Shown: positions 24,455-32,763, counted from the first letter of the stretch. The stretch is 64,000 nucleotides of DNA from Pseudomonadota bacterium (GCA_021847995.1 JAJZNE010000001.1:1-64000); one strand, 5' to 3'. A program made the numbers and translations. The notes: generated from the sequence alone by a model not told the origin.

Positions 24455-25464
24455 TCGGCCATCCACGCCGGCACCGGCAGGTTCTTGCCGCGCAGGAACG
24501 CCGGGTTGAACAGTTTGGACTGGTAGCGCGCGCCGCCGTCGCACAGAATGGTGACCACGGTGTGCCCCGGCCCCAGATCCCGCGCGACCCGGATTGCCGC
24601 TGCCACATTGATGCCGGCCGAGCCGCCGACCGACAGCCCCTCGTGGATCAGGAGATCGAAGACCTGTTCCAGCGCCTCCGCGTCCGGGATGCGCACGGCG
24701 TCGTCGAGCGGTGCGCCCTCCAGGTTGCCGGGCACGCGGGACTGGCCGATGCCCTCGGTGATCGAACTGCCGGCGATGCTGAGGTCGTTGCTTTTCACCC
24801 AGCCATAGAGGCCGCTGCCCTCGGGATCGGCGAGCACGGTGCGGACGGCCGGGTTGCGCGCCTTCAGCGCCATCGCGACGCCGGCCAGCGTCCCGCCGGT
24901 GCCGCAGGAGCAGGTGAAGGCATCGACGCGCCCCGCCGTCTGGTGCCAGATCTCGGGGCCGGTGGTCAGCCGGTGCCCCTCCCGGTTCGCGAGGTTGTCG
25001 AACTGGTTGGCCCACAGCGCGCCGATCTCCTCCGCCAGGCGGCGGGAGACGTGGACGTAGTTGCCGGGGTCGCGATAGGGCTTGGCCGGCACCAGACGAA
25101 GCTCCGCGCCGATCATGCGCAGGAATTCGATCTTCTCGCGCGACTGCGTCTCCGGCATGACGATGATGCTGCGGTAGCCGCGGGCGTTGCCGACCAGGGT
25201 CAGGCCGATGCCGGTGTTGCCCGCCGTCCCCTCCACCAGCGTCCCGCCGGGACGGAGCAGGCCGCGCCGCTCGGCGTCGGTGATGATGGCGATGGCGGCG
25301 CGGTCCTTGACCGAGCCGCCGGGATTCATGAACTCCGCCTTGCCCAGGATGGTGCAGCCGGTGGCGGCGGAGGCGCGGCGCAGCTTGACCAGCGGCGTAT
25401 TGCCGATGGCCCCGGCGAGATCCTCGGCGATCGGCGGGGCGACGGTGGCATGCGGCTTGTCCAT
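24439..25464 (-). CDS. cysK: Cysteine synthase (O-acetylserine sulfhydrylase)
   Basis: PLP enzyme of 341 residues making cysteine from O-acetylserine and sulfide. The PLP lysine lies in MNPGGSVKDRAA (about residue 52), the substrate loop in EGTAGNTGIGL, and the phosphate-binding loop in SCGTGGTLAGV; VGGSAGINVAAA is near the C-terminus. The length is a little above the 310-320 of typical CysK because of an extended C-terminal tail. A PLP fold II relative such as CBS-like synthase is less likely because there is no CBS domain. Its ATG at 25464 lies nine bases beyond one arm of a perfect inverted repeat shared with the divergent rhodanese gene. Confidence 0.92.
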   Translation of the reverse strand: MDKPHATVAPPIAEDLAGAIGNTPLVKLRRASAATGCTILGKAEFMNPGGSVKDRAAIAIITDAERRGLLRPGGTLVEGTAGNTGIGLTLVGNARGYRSIIVMPETQSREKIEFLRMIGAELRLVPAKPYRDPGNYVHVSRRLAEEIGALWANQFDNLANREGHRLTTGPEIWHQTAGRVDAFTCSCGTGGTLAGVAMALKARNPAVRTVLADPEGSGLYGWVKSNDLSIAGSSITEGIGQSRVPGNLEGAPLDDAVRIPDAEALEQVFDLLIHEGLSVGGSAGINVAAAIRVARDLGPGHTVVTILCDGGARYQSKLFNPAFLRGKNLPVPAWMADQAAG

Positions 25465-25473
25465 GCAGGCGGT

Positions 25474-25560
25474 CTCCGGCGGCAGGGCGGTTGGGCGGTT
25501 GTATGCGCCGTTTGCCCATGCGATTGCGTGGCGGGCGAGTCAACCGCCCTGCCGCCGGAG
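25474..25560. promoter_or_regulatory. Perfect 20-bp inverted repeat between divergent cysK and rhodanese genes
   Basis: The left arm 25474-25493 (ctccggcggcagggcggttg) and the right arm 25541-25560 are exact reverse complements, separated by 47 bases. Pairing stops at once on both sides. Read outward, each gene has the same 20-base leader ending in the GGAG ribosome-binding sequence, nine bases before the cysK ATG and six before the rhodanese ATG. It may be a shared operator, a shared mRNA element controlling translation, or, in a transcript crossing both arms, a long hairpin that hides the ribosome site. Confidence 0.75.
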
Positions 25561-25566
25561 GCTGCC

Positions 25567-25977
25567 ATGGTCGAGCATCTCACCCCCGCCGAAACCTGGC
25601 GGGCACTGGCCGAAAACCCGCGTGCGCACCTCATCGATGTGCGGACCGATGCCGAGTGGGCCTATGTCGGCGCACCCGACCTGCATGCGCTCGGCAAGCA
25701 GGTGGTGCCGATATGCTGGCAGGTGTTTCCGGCCATGCAGGTCAACCCGGCCTTTGTCGAAGAATTGCGGGCGCATGGGTTCGTTCCCGACGATCATCTG
25801 TATTTCCTCTGCCGCAGCGGCGTGCGCAGCCTGCACGCGGCGGCGGCGGCGATCGCGGCGGGATTTCCGCACGCCTACAACATCGCGGACGGGTTCGAGG
25901 GACCGCCGGACGCGGACGGCCATCGCGGCACCGTTGCCGGCTGGAAGGTCGCCGGGTTGGCCTGGCGGCAGCGCTGA
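25567..25977 (+). CDS. Rhodanese-like sulfurtransferase domain protein
   Basis: Single-domain rhodanese of 136 residues. The N-terminus LIDVRTDAEWAYVGAPDL is the rhodanese CH2A-like motif, and the active-site loop FLCRSGVRS holds the catalytic cysteine (about residue 81). It would carry persulfide sulfur to an acceptor. The start ATG at 25567 has GGAGG five bases upstream, the GGAG lying in the inverted-repeat arm. Divergent pairing with cysK suggests a role in cysteine or sulfide handling. Confidence 0.88.
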   Translation: MVEHLTPAETWRALAENPRAHLIDVRTDAEWAYVGAPDLHALGKQVVPICWQVFPAMQVNPAFVEELRAHGFVPDDHLYFLCRSGVRSLHAAAAAIAAGFPHAYNIADGFEGPPDADGHRGTVAGWKVAGLAWRQR

Positions 25978-26292
25978 CCGCTGCCGCACGTCGCGACCGC
26001 AGCGCCGCCACGGGAACCCTGTGCGGCGATGGCCGTATTGGCTTCTCTCCGCGCACGCCCCCACCAGGCGTTGGCAGGAGCGCCGTAAAAGCCGATTTAT
26101 GAAGCAATTTATAATACTGTGCTGATTGTGGCACGGATATAGAAAGTACATGACATCGGTTCGGTCGCCCGTGCAATGACCAGATCGCGGTGCCGGGCGG
26201 GCGAAAGCAGTGCATTCCGCCGACCACGTGACCAGTCTGCTTGGCGGTCGATCCGGCTAGAACCGGAATTTAATTTACAGGGACACGGGATC
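25978..26292. other. AT-rich intergenic region
   Basis: 315 bases without a gene. The middle (about 26085-26180) is strikingly AT-rich compared with its surroundings and includes a perfect TATAAT (26110-26115), though no -35 sits at the right distance, and TTGGCA (26071-26076) with a GATTTA 17 bases later, a weak promoter candidate. A nine-codon frame starting at 26099 is probably not a gene. Likely a promoter region for the small lipoproteins downstream. Confidence 0.4.
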
Positions 26293-26487
26293 ATGCAGGA
26301 AAAGCGGGTTTGGCGTCTGGCGATGGCGCTTCTCATGCTTGGCATCGTCGGCGCGCTCAGCGCCTGCGCCGATTCGGCAGGAGGGTACGGCGATGGCTAT
26401 TCCGGCCCGGGATATGGCGGCTATGGGCCAATGGGCGGCGGCCCCGGACCGATGGGCGGGGGTGACGGCGACGGTGACGGCGACTGA
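26293..26487 (+). CDS. Small Gly/Tyr-rich lipoprotein with acidic tail
   Basis: Predicted lipoprotein of 64 residues. A Lys/Arg start (MQEKRVWRL), a hydrophobic helix and the lipobox LSAC (Cys about residue 24) are followed by a low-complexity glycine/tyrosine/proline stretch and a tail of alternating Gly-Asp. No function is known; the mature peptide is only 40 residues. The start at 26293 is the only one giving a signal sequence. A second lipoprotein of similar design follows 63 bases downstream. Confidence 0.65.
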   Translation: MQEKRVWRLAMALLMLGIVGALSACADSAGGYGDGYSGPGYGGYGPMGGGPGPMGGGDGDGDGD

Positions 26488-26550
26488 TCGGGGCCGGGGG
26501 TCACGCCTCCGCGTGACTGCCGCGGCCGGTCGCGTGACGAAGGCCAACGG

Positions 26551-26781
26551 ATGAGGGCGGTGGTGGAACGCGCCGGCGGCCGGTACCGCGCCGGCCTTCT
26601 GCGCCCGGTTGCGCTGGTTGTGCTGGCCGGCCTTCTTTGCGCGCTCGCGGGGTGCGTCGTCTATCCGCATCAGGATGACGATGACGACCGGGGCTACGGC
26701 TACAGCCCCTATCCGCCGCCGGCCTATGGCTACCCGCCGATGGGCTACGGCTGGGGCGACCGGGAGGGTGATGACGACTGA
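26551..26781 (+). CDS. Small lipoprotein, Tyr/Pro-rich with Asp clusters
   Basis: Predicted lipoprotein of 76 residues: signal helix (LRPVALVVLAGLLCALAG), lipobox LAGC (about residue 35), then an Asp run, repeated GYGYSPYPPPAYGYPP and an acidic end (DREGDDD). Function unknown. Its build matches the preceding small lipoprotein (lipid anchor, Gly/Tyr-rich middle, acidic C-terminus), so the two are probably paralogous in function and cotranscribed. The first ATG is used; a shorter start would lose the positive N-region. Confidence 0.65.
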   Translation: MRAVVERAGGRYRAGLLRPVALVVLAGLLCALAGCVVYPHQDDDDDRGYGYSPYPPPAYGYPPMGYGWGDREGDDD

Positions 26782-26823
26782 TATGCACGCCGGGTTGGCG
26801 GCCGGTGGCGCGCCAAGAAAGTG

Positions 26824-27609
26824 TCACCATCGGCCGGTTTGAGGCGGCGGATAGAGCACCCGCACCACCACGAACCACGGATAGCGCGCATCGGCGATCA
26901 GCCCTGCCGGCGTGGTCGGGACGTGCTTCAGCGTCACCGCGTCATCGACATCGCCGCCCACCACGTCGAGCAGGCCGGGCCGGGCCGCGACCACGATATC
27001 GCAATGCGCCGGGAAGCGGCCGGCGGGCAGGTCGGCGAAATTCATCGGGTGCGGCGTGCGGCTGAAGCAGATCAGGTCGCCGACCGCCGGCGCGGCGCGG
27101 TCGGGCGGCGCCGCCGTGACCGCCCAGCGCCGCGTGTCGCCGGCGGCGGCGAGGTTGATGTAGCGATTATGCGCCGGCCCGTAGGGGAACCGATCGCCGG
27201 CGCCGGCGAGGCGCATGACATAGCTGACGAACGCCGCCGACCAGGCGAAGCGTTCATCCTCCGCCGCCGGGAACTCGGCACCCGTGGCGTCGTGCCTGCC
27301 GGTCCAGCGCCCCGGCCGCGCCCCGGCATCGAGGCCGAGCCACCAGTAAAGGCCGACGCGCTGCCACAGCCCTTCCATCCGCTCCGGTTTGGCGTCCGGC
27401 GGGGGCGGCGGGCGCGTGCCGGGGGCATCGTCATCGACCGGCGCGCCGAACGCCCGCCATTCGCCCAGCGCGATCGCCACCGCCGCATCGCGGGAGAACG
27501 GCTGATAGGGATCGCGGGCGAAAGGGGGCACATGGGAAGCGGGATCGGCACAGGCGGAAAGGAACAGCGCCAGCCCCGCCATGGGACGAGTGGGCCGGCA
27601 TGCCGGCAT
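26824..27609 (-). CDS. DUF2272 domain lipoprotein
   Basis: Predicted envelope protein of about 261 residues. It begins with a hydrophobic helix ending in the lipobox LSAC. The body matches DUF2272, a CHAP/NlpC-like fold: EDERFAWSAAFVSYVMRLAGAG (mid-protein), HNRYINLAA, VGDLICFSR and FPAHCDIVV, with the Ser/Cys, His and Asp spacing of cysteine-peptidase-like proteins. It may cut or bind peptidoglycan, but the residue at the nucleophile position (WSAAF) is Ser, not Cys, so activity is uncertain. The start at 27609 or 27582 both leave a complete signal peptide. Confidence 0.75.
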   Translation of the reverse strand: MPACRPTRPMAGLALFLSACADPASHVPPFARDPYQPFSRDAAVAIALGEWRAFGAPVDDDAPGTRPPPPPDAKPERMEGLWQRVGLYWWLGLDAGARPGRWTGRHDATGAEFPAAEDERFAWSAAFVSYVMRLAGAGDRFPYGPAHNRYINLAAAGDTRRWAVTAAPPDRAAPAVGDLICFSRTPHPMNFADLPAGRFPAHCDIVVAARPGLLDVVGGDVDDAVTLKHVPTTPAGLIADARYPWFVVVRVLYPPPQTGRW

Positions 27610-27683
27610 GCGGGGCGCGCGAGGCCCCTCAGTCCGCGGCGGCGTCGCGAGCGGCTTTGCGCCCCTGTGCCGCGCGAGTTTCG

Positions 27684-28256
27684 TCAAGCTGGCGTGTCAG
27701 CTCGCGCTTGTGCGCGCGCAATGACTCGATCTCCGAGGGCGTCAGCCGGGTCGGAGCGGCGAAGATAGGTGGCTTCTCCTTCGGTGAGGCCGTCGAAGTC
27801 ATAGCCGAATGTCTCCTTCCATCGTCGTTCAAGGTCGGGAAACCGCGCCCGGCGTGCGATCAGCGTCGCCCTGCGTGGCGCAAGCCTCTCGCTTTGCCGC
27901 GAACCGGTCAATGTGCTCGCGCCGATCACGTGACCGGCGTTCCGCTCGATATAAGATCTCAGATCGGCAAGCGTACCGCCCTGCGTCACGCTATCATCGA
28001 CGATCAGGCCGTCGCGACCGCTTTCGACCGCGCCATCGAATTCCGCTCTGGCAATGAGCCGGTATGCGCCGTCCTGGCCGGTACGGCGCGGGCGATTGGC
28101 CTGGACGATTTCCACGTCCAGCGAAAAGCCGAACCGACGCGACAGCAGGAACGCATATCGTTCAGGAAGTGCGTTCCGGCCGCCTGCTTCCTCGGCGTGT
28201 GCCGCCGCCGTGATCGGCCAGCGCAGCGGTGATCCATGCGGAACCTGGATCACCAC
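27684..28256 (-). CDS. Phosphoribosyltransferase, probably N-terminally reduced
   Basis: Type I phosphoribosyltransferase fold; the PRPP loop is LIVDDSVTQGGTLADL (about residues 83-98), with QANRPRRTGQDG before it and FGYDFDGLTEGEATYL near the C-terminus. This sub-family is common on plasmids and integrative elements. The called start is a GTG at 28256 without a clear Shine-Dalgarno. The frame stays open 12 codons further up (to a TAA at 28293-28295) and those codons look protein-like (PLPPDFPDVVIQVPHG), so the gene may have lost its start by joining to mtnA. Codon GC is visibly lower than in neighbours (57% in bases 27781-27840), a sign of transfer. It may be a pseudogene. Confidence 0.65.
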   Translation of the reverse strand: MVIQVPHGSPLRWPITAAAHAEEAGGRNALPERYAFLLSRRFGFSLDVEIVQANRPRRTGQDGAYRLIARAEFDGAVESGRDGLIVDDSVTQGGTLADLRSYIERNAGHVIGASTLTGSRQSERLAPRRATLIARRARFPDLERRWKETFGYDFDGLTEGEATYLRRSDPADALGDRVIARAQARADTPA

Positions 28257-28297
28257 ATCCGGAAAATCAGGCGGAAGCGGGACGCGCTGGGATTATT

Positions 28298-29392
28298 TTA
28301 CCCCTGCTCCGGGAACAGCCCCAGCAACCCCGCCTCGCCGGCGGCGCAGCAGCCGCGTTCGGTGATGAAGCCGCTCAGCAGCCGCGCCGGCGTCACGTCG
28401 AAGGCGGGGTTGGCGGCGGGGCTGCCCGGCGCCGTCACCGCGATCGTCGCCAGCGTGCCCGCTTCGGTGGGGCCGGTCAGATGCGTCACCTCCGTCGCCG
28501 CCCGCTGCTCGATCGGAATCTCCGCGACCCCGTCGCGCGTGCGCCAGTCGATGGTGGAGGAGGGCAGCGCCACCCAGAACGGCAGGCCGTTGTCGCGCGC
28601 CGCCAGCGCCTTCAGATAGGTGCCGATCTTGTTCGCGGCATCGCCGCCGCGCGTCACCCGGTCGGCGCCGACGATCGCGAGATCGACCTGCCCGTGCTGC
28701 ATCAGATGCCCGCCGGCATTGTCGGCGATCACGGTATGCGGCACCCCGTGCTTGCCCAGTTCCCACGCCGTCAGCGCCGCGCCCTGGTTGCGCGGGCGCG
28801 TTTCATCGACCCAGACATGCAGGTCGATGCCCTGGTTGTGCGCGGTATAGATCGGCGCCAGCGCTGTGCCCCAATCGACGGTCGCGAGCCAGCCGGCGTT
28901 GCAGTGGGTGAGCACGTTCACCCGCGCCCCGCCGCGCCGCGCCGCTGCCGCCGCGATCAGTGCCGCACCGTGCCGGCCGATCGCCTGGCACTGCGCCACG
29001 TCCTCCTCCGCGATGCGGTCCGCTTCCTCATAGGCGGCGGCGACGCGGGCGTGCGGTGGCGCGGCACGCAGCCGCGCCAGCATGCGTGCGATCGCCCAGG
29101 CGAGGTTGACCGCGGTCGGCCGCGTCGCCAGCAGCAGCGCTGCCGCACGCTCCATCGCCGCGTCGGTCGCATCCGCCCGTACCGCGAGGCACATGCCATA
29201 GGCGGCGGTGGCGCCGATCAGCGGCGCCCCGCGCACCTGCATGGTGCGGATCGCGTGCGCCGCCGCCGCCACATCGGCCAGCCGCACGATCTCCAGCGAC
29301 CACGGCAGCCTCGTCTGGTCGATGATGCAGAGCGACCAGGGCTCGTCGGGATCGCGCCAGATGGTGCGATAGGGCGTGCCGTCGATGTTCAT
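28298..29392 (-). CDS. mtnA: Methylthioribose-1-phosphate isomerase
   Basis: Methionine-salvage enzyme of 364 residues that converts 5-methylthioribose-1-phosphate to the ribulose form. Signature motifs: MQVRGAPLIGATAAYG (about residue 50), NVLTHCNAGWLAT with the catalytic cysteine (about 160), and VGADRVTRGGDAANKIGTY with the catalytic aspartate (about 240). It shares the eIF2B-like fold, but these motifs separate it from eIF2B subunits. Other mtn genes are not in the window. It is downstream of MAPEG on the minus strand. Confidence 0.95.
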   Translation of the reverse strand: MNIDGTPYRTIWRDPDEPWSLCIIDQTRLPWSLEIVRLADVAAAAHAIRTMQVRGAPLIGATAAYGMCLAVRADATDAAMERAAALLLATRPTAVNLAWAIARMLARLRAAPPHARVAAAYEEADRIAEEDVAQCQAIGRHGAALIAAAAARRGGARVNVLTHCNAGWLATVDWGTALAPIYTAHNQGIDLHVWVDETRPRNQGAALTAWELGKHGVPHTVIADNAGGHLMQHGQVDLAIVGADRVTRGGDAANKIGTYLKALAARDNGLPFWVALPSSTIDWRTRDGVAEIPIEQRAATEVTHLTGPTEAGTLATIAVTAPGSPAANPAFDVTPARLLSGFITERGCCAAGEAGLLGLFPEQG

Positions 29393-29399
29393 CGCATCC

Positions 29400-29774
29400 T
29401 CATGCCGCGATCACGAACAGGCCGAGCACGCACAGGAACCCGAGTGTCCACAGCCCGGACCGCAGCGTCGGCCGGTCGAACACATAGGCGGCGGTGTAGG
29501 CCAGCCGCAGCAGCACGAACAGCACGGCGAGCAGGTCGGCCGCGCGCTGCGGCGCGCCGGCGATGGCGGCGACCAGCACCGCGGCGGCGAACGGCGGGAA
29601 GGCTTCCAGGTGGTTGCGCTGCGCCCAGTCGGCGCGCTGGCGCCAGCCGGTCTGGCGCGCCAGCCACAGCCGCGGGGCGGCATTGTCGAACCCCGCGCCG
29701 CCCGCCTTGGCGATGCCGGCGCTCAGCATCGGCAGCAGCGCCGCCGCCAGAATGGCCCAGAAGGCGACCGTCAT
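29400..29774 (-). CDS. MAPEG family membrane protein
   Basis: Membrane protein of 124 residues with four predicted helices, the size and topology of MAPEG (eicosanoid/glutathione metabolism) proteins. The segment RADWAQRNHLEAFPPFAAAV (about residues 46-65) is the family signature. Bacterial members are often uncharacterised; a glutathione-dependent role is possible. It is seven bases upstream of mtnA and ten bases downstream of the UPF0262 gene on the same strand. Confidence 0.85.
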   Translation of the reverse strand: MTVAFWAILAAALLPMLSAGIAKAGGAGFDNAAPRLWLARQTGWRQRADWAQRNHLEAFPPFAAAVLVAAIAGAPQRAADLLAVLFVLLRLAYTAAYVFDRPTLRSGLWTLGFLCVLGLFVIAA

Positions 29775-29784
29775 CCCGACCGTC

Positions 29785-30258
29785 CTAGCCGATGCGCTGG
29801 TGCAGCACGCAGATCAGCGTGAACAGCCGCCGCGCCGTCGCGAAATCGATCGCAACCTTGCCCGCCAGACGCGCCCTCATCAGCTCCGCCCCCTCGTTGT
29901 GCAGGCCACGCCGTCCCATGTCGATCGCCTGGATGCGTTCCTCCCGCCCCTCCTGCACCGCCAGGATGTGGCTGTCCACCAGCATCTGATAGTCCTTGAT
30001 AAGACCCCGGAACGGTCCCAGCGCCAGCACGATGGCAGTGAGCGGCGTGCCGTCCTGGCGGCGGATGTCGAGCACGAGCCGCCCTTCCTGGATCGACAGA
30101 TGCAGCGCCCAGGCGCCCGGCGGCTGGCCGGCCGGGGCGAAGCGGTTTTCCGCCAGAAGATCGGCCACCGCCTGCGCCCGGTCGGCCTCCAGCACCGGCG
30201 ACAGGCGGGTCAGCGCCTCGCCCTCCAGTTCCAGGCGGACGAGACCGCTGCCGGTCAT
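29785..30258 (-). CDS. UPF0262 family protein
   Basis: Alphaproteobacterial conserved protein of 157 residues, function unknown. Typical segments are ADLLAENRFAP (about residue 34), LDIRRQDGTPL, LGPFRGLIKDYQMLVDSH, and EAIQAIDMGRRGLHNEGAELM in mutated form (ERIQAIDMGRRGLHNEGA), which mark UPF0262. The start ATG at 30258 overlaps the stop of the DUF983 gene as ATGA, so the longer frame extending to 30564 was rejected. Confidence 0.85.
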   Translation of the reverse strand: MTGSGLVRLELEGEALTRLSPVLEADRAQAVADLLAENRFAPAGQPPGAWALHLSIQEGRLVLDIRRQDGTPLTAIVLALGPFRGLIKDYQMLVDSHILAVQEGREERIQAIDMGRRGLHNEGAELMRARLAGKVAIDFATARRLFTLICVLHQRIG

Positions 30259-30662
30259 TCGTCGGGGCCGGTTTTCAGCATCCCGAGCTTCAGCATCAGC
30301 CCGACCGTCGCCCCCTTGACCGGGCGCAGCAGGCCGAGGCAGAGGCCCGCGGCAAGCGGCAGCCAGATCGCCGCCTCCAGCCACTGCGACGGCTGCCAGG
30401 CGCGCTCGGTCGCGAACATGATGGGCACCAGGATGTGCCCGGTCAGCAGGATGGTGAAATAGGGCGGCGCATCGTCGGCGCGGGCAAGGCCGAGCGGCGC
30501 GCCGCAGTTGGCGCAGGCCGGCACCACGCGCAGATAGCCGCGGAACAGCTTCGTTTCCCCGCACGCCGGACAGCGGCAGCGGACGCCGCGCAGCAGCGCC
30601 GTCGGCATCGGCGGAACGGGCCAGGGCACGGTGGGTGCGGCATCGCGCGGATGCCAGCGCAT
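30255..30662 (-). CDS. DUF983 family protein
   Basis: Small zinc-ribbon-like membrane protein of about 135 residues. The cysteine pairs RCRCPACGETKLF and PACANCGAPLG (CxxC twice, about residues 29-60) precede two membrane helices (YFTILLTGHILVPIMF and LEAAIWLPLAAGLCLGLL). Function unknown; it is widespread in alphaproteobacteria. The start at 30662 was chosen over the longer frame (30818) because the N-terminal extension is Arg/Pro-rich noncoding sequence; an ATG at 30608 is also possible. Confidence 0.82.
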   Translation of the reverse strand: MRWHPRDAAPTVPWPVPPMPTALLRGVRCRCPACGETKLFRGYLRVVPACANCGAPLGLARADDAPPYFTILLTGHILVPIMFATERAWQPSQWLEAAIWLPLAAGLCLGLLRPVKGATVGLMLKLGMLKTGPDE

Positions 30663-30936
30663 CGGGGTCTCGGCGATGCGCGGGTCGGCAAGCGGGGCGG
30701 AGGGTGGCACGGCGGCGCTTTCAGGCTGCGGGGCCTGGCCCCGGTGGCGACTGCCGCTTACTTGCTCGCCGCCCGGCCGCCGATCAAGGGCAGGACGGTA
30801 TTCCGGCCCCGGCCGCACGGCATGGCGCGGCCCGGACGGGAGCGGCAGCGGCGGAGTTTTTCCGCCCGCCCGCCGGGGTTTTCAACCGGTGCCGACCAGC
30901 CTGCCGCGGTCGGGTTAAGAAAACGTGCAGAGAGCG

Positions 30937-31137
30937 TCACGCCATCAGGTTCACCGCCAGTCCGCCCGCCGGCGCGCCGCCGCGGGCGCCGCTGGTCGCC
31001 GGTTCCGGCGCGCCGGCGGCGCTGCCGTCATGGTCGCCGTCGCCGCCGGCGGGTGCCGAATGCGCATGATGGGCCGGCGCGTGCTGCGCCATTGCCGGCG
31101 CCTGTGTCATCGCCGCGCCGATGCTGCCGATGTTCAT
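30937..31137 (-). CDS. Small His/Gly/Ala-rich protein, unknown
   Basis: Predicted protein of 66 residues starting MNIGSIGAA, with a His-rich middle (QHAPAHHAHSAPAGG), an acidic GDGDHDG patch and the C-terminus AVNLMA. AAGGA lies nine bases before the ATG, supporting translation. I know no family with certainty; short Gly/Asp-rich peptides of this form are common in related bacteria. It sits alone, divergent from prpD. A role in metal binding is only suggested by composition. Confidence 0.5.
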   Translation of the reverse strand: MNIGSIGAAMTQAPAMAQHAPAHHAHSAPAGGDGDHDGSAAGAPEPATSGARGGAPAGGLAVNLMA

Positions 31138-31263
31138 GAAGGTCGATCCTTGTCCCAGTGACGCCGCCAGCATGCGCCGAAGAAGTTGCTGCTTCGTGTG
31201 CGCCGGCTTGCCGGCATAGGCCCGCGCGCCTACGAACCGTTCGGGAACAGCCAGGAGTGGGGC

Positions 31264-32763
31264 ATGAAGCTGCATGACGTGCGCGTCCATCCGTCGAAGG
31301 ACGAACTGCCGCGGGAGGCGCAGCTGGCGTGGGCGATCGCAGGCGTCGCCGCCGACCGCGTCGCGGTGGAGCGGGAGGTCACGGAGATGATCGTCAACCG
31401 CGTCATCGACAACGCCGCCGTCGCCATCGCCGCGGTCAACCGCCGCCCGGCGGTGTCGGCGCGGGATGCGGCGCTCGCGCATTCGCGCCGCGACGGGGCG
31501 ACGGTGTTCGGCGTCAGGGCGTCGCGCCGGGTCAGCCCCGAATGGGCCGCCTGGGCGAATGGCACCGCGGTGCGTGAACTCGACATGCACGACACCTTCC
31601 TCGCCGCCGACTATGCCCATCCCGGCGACAACATCCCGCCCATCCTCGCCGTCGCGCAGGCGACCGGTCGTTCGGGCCGCGACCTCGTGCGCGGCATCGC
31701 GACGGGCTACGAAATCCAGATCGACCTCGTGCGCGCGATCTGCCTGCATGAGCACAAGATCGACCACATCGCCCATCTCTGCCCGGCGCAGGCCGCCGGC
31801 ATCGGCACCCTGCTGCGCCTGCCGCAGGAAACGATTTACCAGGCAGTGCAGCAGGCGGTGCATGTCAGCTTCACCACCCGCCAGTCGCGCAAGGGGGAGA
31901 TCAGTTCGTGGAAGGCCTTCGCCCCCGCCCATGCCGGCAAGCTCGCCGTCGAGGCGGTCGATCGCACCATGCGCGGGGAGGGGGCGCCGAGCCCGATCTA
32001 TGAAGGCGAGGATTCCGTCATCGCCTGGATGCTCGGCGGCAGAGAGGCGCACTATCAGGTGCCGCTGCCGGCAGCGGGCGAACCGAAGCGTGCCATCCTG
32101 GACAGCTTCACCAAGGAGCACAGCGCCGAGTATCAAAGCCAGGCGCTGATCGACCTCGCCTTCCGCATGCGCCAGAAGATCCCCGATCTCGGGGAGGTGG
32201 AGCGGATCATCCTGCACACCAGCCACCACACGCATTACGTGATCGGCACCGGCGCGGGCGACCCCCAGAAGATGGACCCGAAGGCGAGCCGGGAGACGCT
32301 CGACCACTCCATCATGTACATCTTCGCGGTGGCCCTGCAGGACGGCGCCTGGCACCACGTCGACAGCTACGCTCCCCGCCGTGCCGCGCGCCCCGATACC
32401 GTCGCCCTCTGGCACCGCATCGAGACGCGGGAGGATCCCGAATGGACGCGCCGCTACCACGCCCGCGATCCGAAGGAGCTTGCCTTCGGCGCGCGCGCCG
32501 AGGTGCGGATGCAGGATGGCAGCGTGATCGAGGATGAGCTGGCGGTCGCCAACGCCCATCCGCTCGGCGCGCGGCCGTTCGGGCGGGCGGACTACATCGC
32601 CAAGTTCCGCACGCTGACGGAGGGTATCATCTCCTCGCGGGAGGCCAACCGCTTCCTGGACGTGGTGCAGGATCTGCCGCGGCTCGGCGCGGACGATCTC
32701 TGCCTGCTGAACGTCGCCCTGCCGGCGGGCGCGCTCGGCGAGGGCAAGCCAGGCATCTTCTGA
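31264..32763 (+). CDS. prpD: 2-Methylcitrate dehydratase (MmgE/PrpD family)
   Basis: Methylcitrate-cycle enzyme of 499 residues that dehydrates 2-methylcitrate to 2-methyl-cis-aconitate. The family pattern is visible: [20 protein letters not shown] (about residues 110-130), [33 protein letters not shown], and [19 protein letters not shown]. The start at 31264 has CAGGAG a few bases upstream; the frame from 31186 was rejected. It is followed 11 bases later by the methylcitrate synthase gene, so it serves propionate use. The acid aconitase-like AcnD alternative does not apply. Confidence 0.92.
   Translation: MKLHDVRVHPSKDELPREAQLAWAIAGVAADRVAVEREVTEMIVNRVIDNAAVAIAAVNRRPAVSARDAALAHSRRDGATVFGVRASRRVSPEWAAWANGTAVRELDMHDTFLAADYAHPGDNIPPILAVAQATGRSGRDLVRGIATGYEIQIDLVRAICLHEHKIDHIAHLCPAQAAGIGTLLRLPQETIYQAVQQAVHVSFTTRQSRKGEISSWKAFAPAHAGKLAVEAVDRTMRGEGAPSPIYEGEDSVIAWMLGGREAHYQVPLPAAGEPKRAILDSFTKEHSAEYQSQALIDLAFRMRQKIPDLGEVERIILHTSHHTHYVIGTGAGDPQKMDPKASRETLDHSIMYIFAVALQDGAWHHVDSYAPRRAARPDTVALWHRIETREDPEWTRRYHARDPKELAFGARAEVRMQDGSVIEDELAVANAHPLGARPFGRADYIAKFRTLTEGIISSREANRFLDVVQDLPRLGADDLCLLNVALPAGALGEGKPGIF

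Noticed and set aside
24439-25464. Cystathionine beta-synthase
   Set aside because: No CBS domain and the motifs agree with cysteine synthase; length fits CysK with a short tail.
26099-26125. Short frame MKQFIILC as a leader peptide
   Set aside because: Only eight codons, no ribosome site, no attenuator-like hairpins next to it.
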